64,000 nt of DNA from Vibrio litoralis DSM 17657 (lineage in GTDB: Bacteria > Pseudomonadota > Gammaproteobacteria > Enterobacterales > Vibrionaceae). The position numbers were made by a program, and so were the translations under genes. Positions 61,642-64,000 of the stretch are shown here, in pieces. The notes beneath the pieces are model-generated. The model saw only the letters and a list, made by a program, of their open reading frames with translations. It did no database searches and had not been told where the DNA came from. Where the stretch lies: assembly GCF_000426765.1 (NCBI RefSeq), contig NZ_KE384566.1, positions 465,530 through 529,529 of the forward strand, read 5' to 3'. Every line of letters begins with the position of its first letter. Position 1 is the first letter of the stretch.

Positions 61642-62427
61642 ATGTTTGGTAACTTAAAGCGAGTTATTACGCTTTCGTTACTAGTAAGTGCAGCAGGCCC
61701 AGTGCTTGCTGCATCTGCTCCAGTATCTGATCTCAATGACTCCCACATTTCATCTTCTGGCTCTTCAGAAACCAATGCTGAACGCCTGCAACGTTTGCTC
61801 GATAACAGCAATCGAGTACAAGCTCGGCTTCAACAACAAGTTGATAGCCAAGCGGCTGACCTCAGTAGCCTACGCGGGACTATCGAACGTAATAATTACG
61901 ATATGAAGCAAATGGTTGAGCGCCAACGCCAATTATTTATTGAGCTTGATAAACTTCGCACAGAAGTCAATGAGCTTAAGAAAAACGGTGTATCTGCCTC
62001 TACCACCGCAACTGCCGCTGAAACAGGTGGTGTCGCTGCATCTTCTGAAGTGATTAAAGCATCCGGTGATGAGCAGAGTGCTTATCAAGGTGCCGTTGAT
62101 ATGATCCTAAAAGATCGTAACTACGATGGCGCAATTGTTGCGTTAAAAGATTTTCAAACCAAGTATCCAAACTCAGGCTATGCGGCCAACGCACATTATT
62201 GGTTAGGGCAACTGTATTTTGCGAAAAAGCAGGATGTAGACTCAGCGAAAAGCTTTGCCGCGGTAGTGAGTTATAAAGACTCCTCAAAACGTGCCGATGC
62301 TTTAGTGAAACTGGGTGATATCGCCAAGCGCAATAATAACGATACCGCAGCGAATAAATATTACCAGCAGGTGATAAGCGAATATCCGAACTCATCAGCT
62401 GCGAAACTCGCGCAAAAGAATTTATAG
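61642..62427 (+). CDS. cpoB: Cell division coordinator CpoB (YbgF)
   Basis: Periplasmic protein that coordinates PBP1B peptidoglycan synthesis with Tol-driven constriction. Signal peptide to about residue 23 (GPVLAA). A coiled-coil trimerisation region spans about 40-100 (RLQQQVDSQAADLSSLRGTI). A C-terminal tetratricopeptide domain (about 135-261) has YQGAVDMILKDRNYDGAIVA, NAHYWLGQLYFAKKQ and KRADALVKLGDIAK. 261 residues (E. coli 263). Last gene of the tol operon, 12 bp after pal. Confidence 0.94.
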   Translation: MFGNLKRVITLSLLVSAAGPVLAASAPVSDLNDSHISSSGSSETNAERLQRLLDNSNRVQARLQQQVDSQAADLSSLRGTIERNNYDMKQMVERQRQLFIELDKLRTEVNELKKNGVSASTTATAAETGGVAASSEVIKASGDEQSAYQGAVDMILKDRNYDGAIVALKDFQTKYPNSGYAANAHYWLGQLYFAKKQDVDSAKSFAAVVSYKDSSKRADALVKLGDIAKRNNNDTAANKYYQQVISEYPNSSAAKLAQKNL

Positions 62428-62459
62428 CCTAAATTAAGCTTTCATATCGCTGATGACAC

Positions 62460-62516
62460 TTAAGCCACCATGTCGTTTATAGTAACCAAAGTTATTATAA
62501 CCAAGAGGTGGCTTAA
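62460..62516 (+). terminator. Long hairpin after cpoB
   Basis: TTAAGCCACC (62460-62469) pairs with GGTGGCTTAA (62507-62516). The enclosed bases can also fold (TTATAGTAAC with GTTATTATAA). Only a weak T-run follows, so it may be a stabilising or boundary hairpin rather than an efficient terminator. Confidence 0.5.
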
Positions 62517-62539
62517 TTATTTCTATCATGCGCCGATGT

Positions 62540-62561
62540 TATACCCAAGTCACTAGGGTAT
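62540..62561. repeat. Minimal palindromic repeat (family A, ends only)
   Basis: TATACCCAAGT joined to CACTAGGGTAT, a near-perfect 22-bp palindrome comparable to 14060-14079. It lies between cpoB and nadA. Confidence 0.55.
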
Positions 62562-62646
62562 CGATACGCAGAAAAAGTCCGGTTTTAGTATTACCCTTAA
62601 TAGGTGTACAATGATCGAATTATTAAAACTGCGTAGAGTAAGAGCA

Positions 62647-63708
62647 ATGGCGCATATCAACGATACAATCGATACCGTATATCCATTCCCCCCAAAACCG
62701 GTCGCTTTGACTGCAGAGCAACGTGCTGATTATATTCAAAAAATAAAAGCACTTCTGATAGAAAAAGACGCGGTACTGATCGCACACTATTACACCGATC
62801 CAGAGATCCAAGCACTCGCAGAAGAAACTGGTGGCTTTGTCGGCGATTCATTAGAAATGGCGAAATTTGGTAACCGCCATTCCGCTTCTACGCTTATCAT
62901 TGCCGGTGTTCGTTTTATGGGTGAATCTGCCAAGATCCTTACGCCAGAAAAACGCATTCTTATGCCAACACTAGAAGCAGAGTGTTCATTAGATCTAGGC
63001 TGCCCTGTTGATAAATTTACCGAATTTTGCGATGCCCACCCAGATCACACCGTAGTGGTTTATGCCAATACTTCAGCAGCAGTAAAAGCTCGCGCCGATT
63101 GGGTGGTGACCTCAAGTATTGCCAATGAAATCGTTGAGCACCTAGACTCAGAAGATAAGAAAATCATCTGGGGCCCAGATCGTCACCTAGGCTCATATAT
63201 CAAAAAGAAAACCGGTGCTGATATGTTGTTATGGCAAGGGGAGTGCATCGTGCATGATGAGTTCTCTGCTAAAGCCCTAAAAGACATGAAAGCGTTGTAC
63301 CCAGAAGCTGCGGTACTGGTTCACCCAGAATCACCAGCGAGCGTTGTAGAGCTTGCTGACGCAGTAGGTTCAACCAGCCAATTGATCAAAGCTGCCAAAG
63401 AATTACCACATCAGAAAATGATCGTGGCAACCGACAAAGGCATTTTCTTCAAAATGCAGCAACTGGTGCCTGAAAAAGAACTAGTAGAAGCCCCAACCGC
63501 TGGCAATGGCGCAACATGTCGTAGCTGTGCACATTGTCCGTGGATGGCAATGAACGGCCTAAAAGCGATTGAAAGCGCATTATCAGAAGGCGGCAAAGAT
63601 CATGAAATCTTTGTAGATGAAGACATTCGCTTGAAGTCACTCATTCCACTAAACCGCATGTTAGATTTTGCAGAATCGCTAAATCTGAAAGTGAAAGGGA
63701 ATGCGTAA
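62647..63708 (+). CDS. nadA: Quinolinate synthase A
   Basis: [4Fe-4S] enzyme that condenses iminoaspartate with dihydroxyacetone phosphate to quinolinate, the start of NAD ring synthesis. From ATG 62647 ([18 protein letters not shown]) the cluster cysteines fall at 113, 200 and 297, the same numbers as in E. coli NadA. That supports this start over the in-frame ATG at 62611, although the latter has AGGTG ahead. CRSCAHC (291-297) contains the extra cysteines of the family. Other landmarks are [18 protein letters not shown] and [19 protein letters not shown]. 353 residues. In E. coli, tRNA genes lie between cpoB and nadA; none are seen here. Confidence 0.96.
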   Translation: MAHINDTIDTVYPFPPKPVALTAEQRADYIQKIKALLIEKDAVLIAHYYTDPEIQALAEETGGFVGDSLEMAKFGNRHSASTLIIAGVRFMGESAKILTPEKRILMPTLEAECSLDLGCPVDKFTEFCDAHPDHTVVVYANTSAAVKARADWVVTSSIANEIVEHLDSEDKKIIWGPDRHLGSYIKKKTGADMLLWQGECIVHDEFSAKALKDMKALYPEAAVLVHPESPASVVELADAVGSTSQLIKAAKELPHQKMIVATDKGIFFKMQQLVPEKELVEAPTAGNGATCRSCAHCPWMAMNGLKAIESALSEGGKDHEIFVDEDIRLKSLIPLNRMLDFAESLNLKVKGNA

Positions 63709-64000
63709 GTAGACGGACGGGGCTCGTTTCTTGACCGCTTCGCGCTTCGCTGCTCGTTGCTCGGAAAAGAGTAAAGCATGAGTCGAGAGACGGGGACGCT
63801 GTGCTCGAGAGCCGAAAAGCAAGGAAAGGTCGCATTTAGATTTTCCGGCAGAGGTTTAATGAGTAATGAGCGGTAGGAGATTCCGTATCTTCTTCGCTTA
63901 GGCTCATGTACGGAATGACGATGTCTGGATTTTGAGTGGTGTGTAGCGTGAGCGCTTCGCTAAGTGTAAAAGCTAAACTAATCAACCGTCATCCTGAAAA
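63709..64000. other. Repeat-rich end of the window
   Basis: No gene seen. It contains CTTCGCGCTTCGCTGCTCGT followed by TGCTCGG (about 63740-63767), a motif also partly present at 15645-15670 (TCACTTCTCGTTGCTCG), and the palindromic unit at 63876-63920. The sequence GTCATCCTGAA at the right edge looks like the start of another dispersed repeat. Confidence 0.45.
63876..63920. repeat. Dispersed palindromic unit with ATTCCGTA ends
   Basis: ATTCCGTA (63880-63887) and TACGGAAT (63909-63916) are perfect inverted arms around a 21-base loop. They are flanked by GGAG on the left and GACG on the right, the form of a repetitive extragenic palindrome. No second full copy occurs in this window. Confidence 0.5.

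Noticed and set aside
62428..62646. tRNA genes between cpoB and nadA, as in E. coli
   Set aside because: I checked for CCA-ended cloverleaf and T-loop GGTTCGAAT-type sequences and found none; only a long hairpin and a repeat are present.
63641..63835. Reverse-strand frame at the 3' end of nadA
   Set aside because: It overlaps nadA, continues into repeat DNA and has a Ser/Leu-rich composition typical of antisense frames.

Overview
The window looks like ordinary core chromosome of a low-GC gammaproteobacterium of the Vibrionaceae, most likely Vibrio or a close relative. The evidence is the conserved gene order (lrp-ftsK-lolA-rarA-serS, bioA/bioBFCD, hisLGDCBHAFI, ruvCAB, cydABX-ybgE-ybgC-tolQRAB-pal-cpoB, nadA), an H-NS with a TWTGQGRTP motif, an OMP porin, and several families of short palindromic intergenic repeats of the kind scattered through Vibrio genomes. 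I see no rRNA, tRNA, CRISPR, prophage, transposase or plasmid genes.

Layout. 1-7.8 kb: the 5' end of ald (minus) divergent from lrp, then ftsK, lolA, rarA and serS. 8.0-14.3 kb: an orphan periplasmic retropepsin-like protease, then the biotin cluster (bioA divergent from bioBFCD over a BirA-type operator) and a small unknown gene. 14.7-19.3 kb: htpX, then a minus-strand block rsmS-priC, a TSUP permease and dinG. 19.3-24 kb: a 760-bp gap holding a repeat and a possible new small membrane-protein gene, then a porin, a UPF0319 protein, gsk and hns. 24.3-26.2 kb: a lysine riboswitch ahead of an NhaC-family transporter. 26.3-33.9 kb: the complete histidine operon with a readable leader peptide (five consecutive His codons) and attenuator. 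34-37.1 kb: a MarR-emrA-emrB type efflux operon with a palindrome inside its promoter. 37.2-43 kb: ychJ, an EAL-HDOD protein, lpxH, ppiB, cysS and tdk. 43-46.3 kb: a three-gene operon (lipoprotein retropepsin-like protease, membrane protein with an inactive transglutaminase domain, ATP-grasp glutamate-ligase-like enzyme). 46.4-53.2 kb: cmoAB, aspS, ruvC and ruvAB. 53.6-62.4 kb: cytochrome bd genes and the Tol-Pal system. 62.6 kb to the end: nadA and repeat-rich DNA.

How the genes work together. Whole pathways are present for biotin synthesis from malonyl-ACP methyl ester onward (bioA, B, F, C, D), for histidine from PRPP, for cmo5U tRNA modification (CmoA makes the cofactor that CmoB uses), for Holliday-junction processing (RuvABC), for bd-type respiration, and for outer-membrane constriction and integrity (YbgC, TolQRAB, Pal, CpoB). 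Regulation is unusually legible: a BirA box, his attenuation, a lysine riboswitch, a MarR-type operator and a possible PurR box can all be read directly.

The least understood material is the retropepsin/transglutaminase/ATP-grasp operon with its unlinked paralogue at 8.05-8.65 kb, the 55-codon membrane ORF at 19.7 kb, and the repeat families whose copies range from little more than fused ends to about 270 bp.
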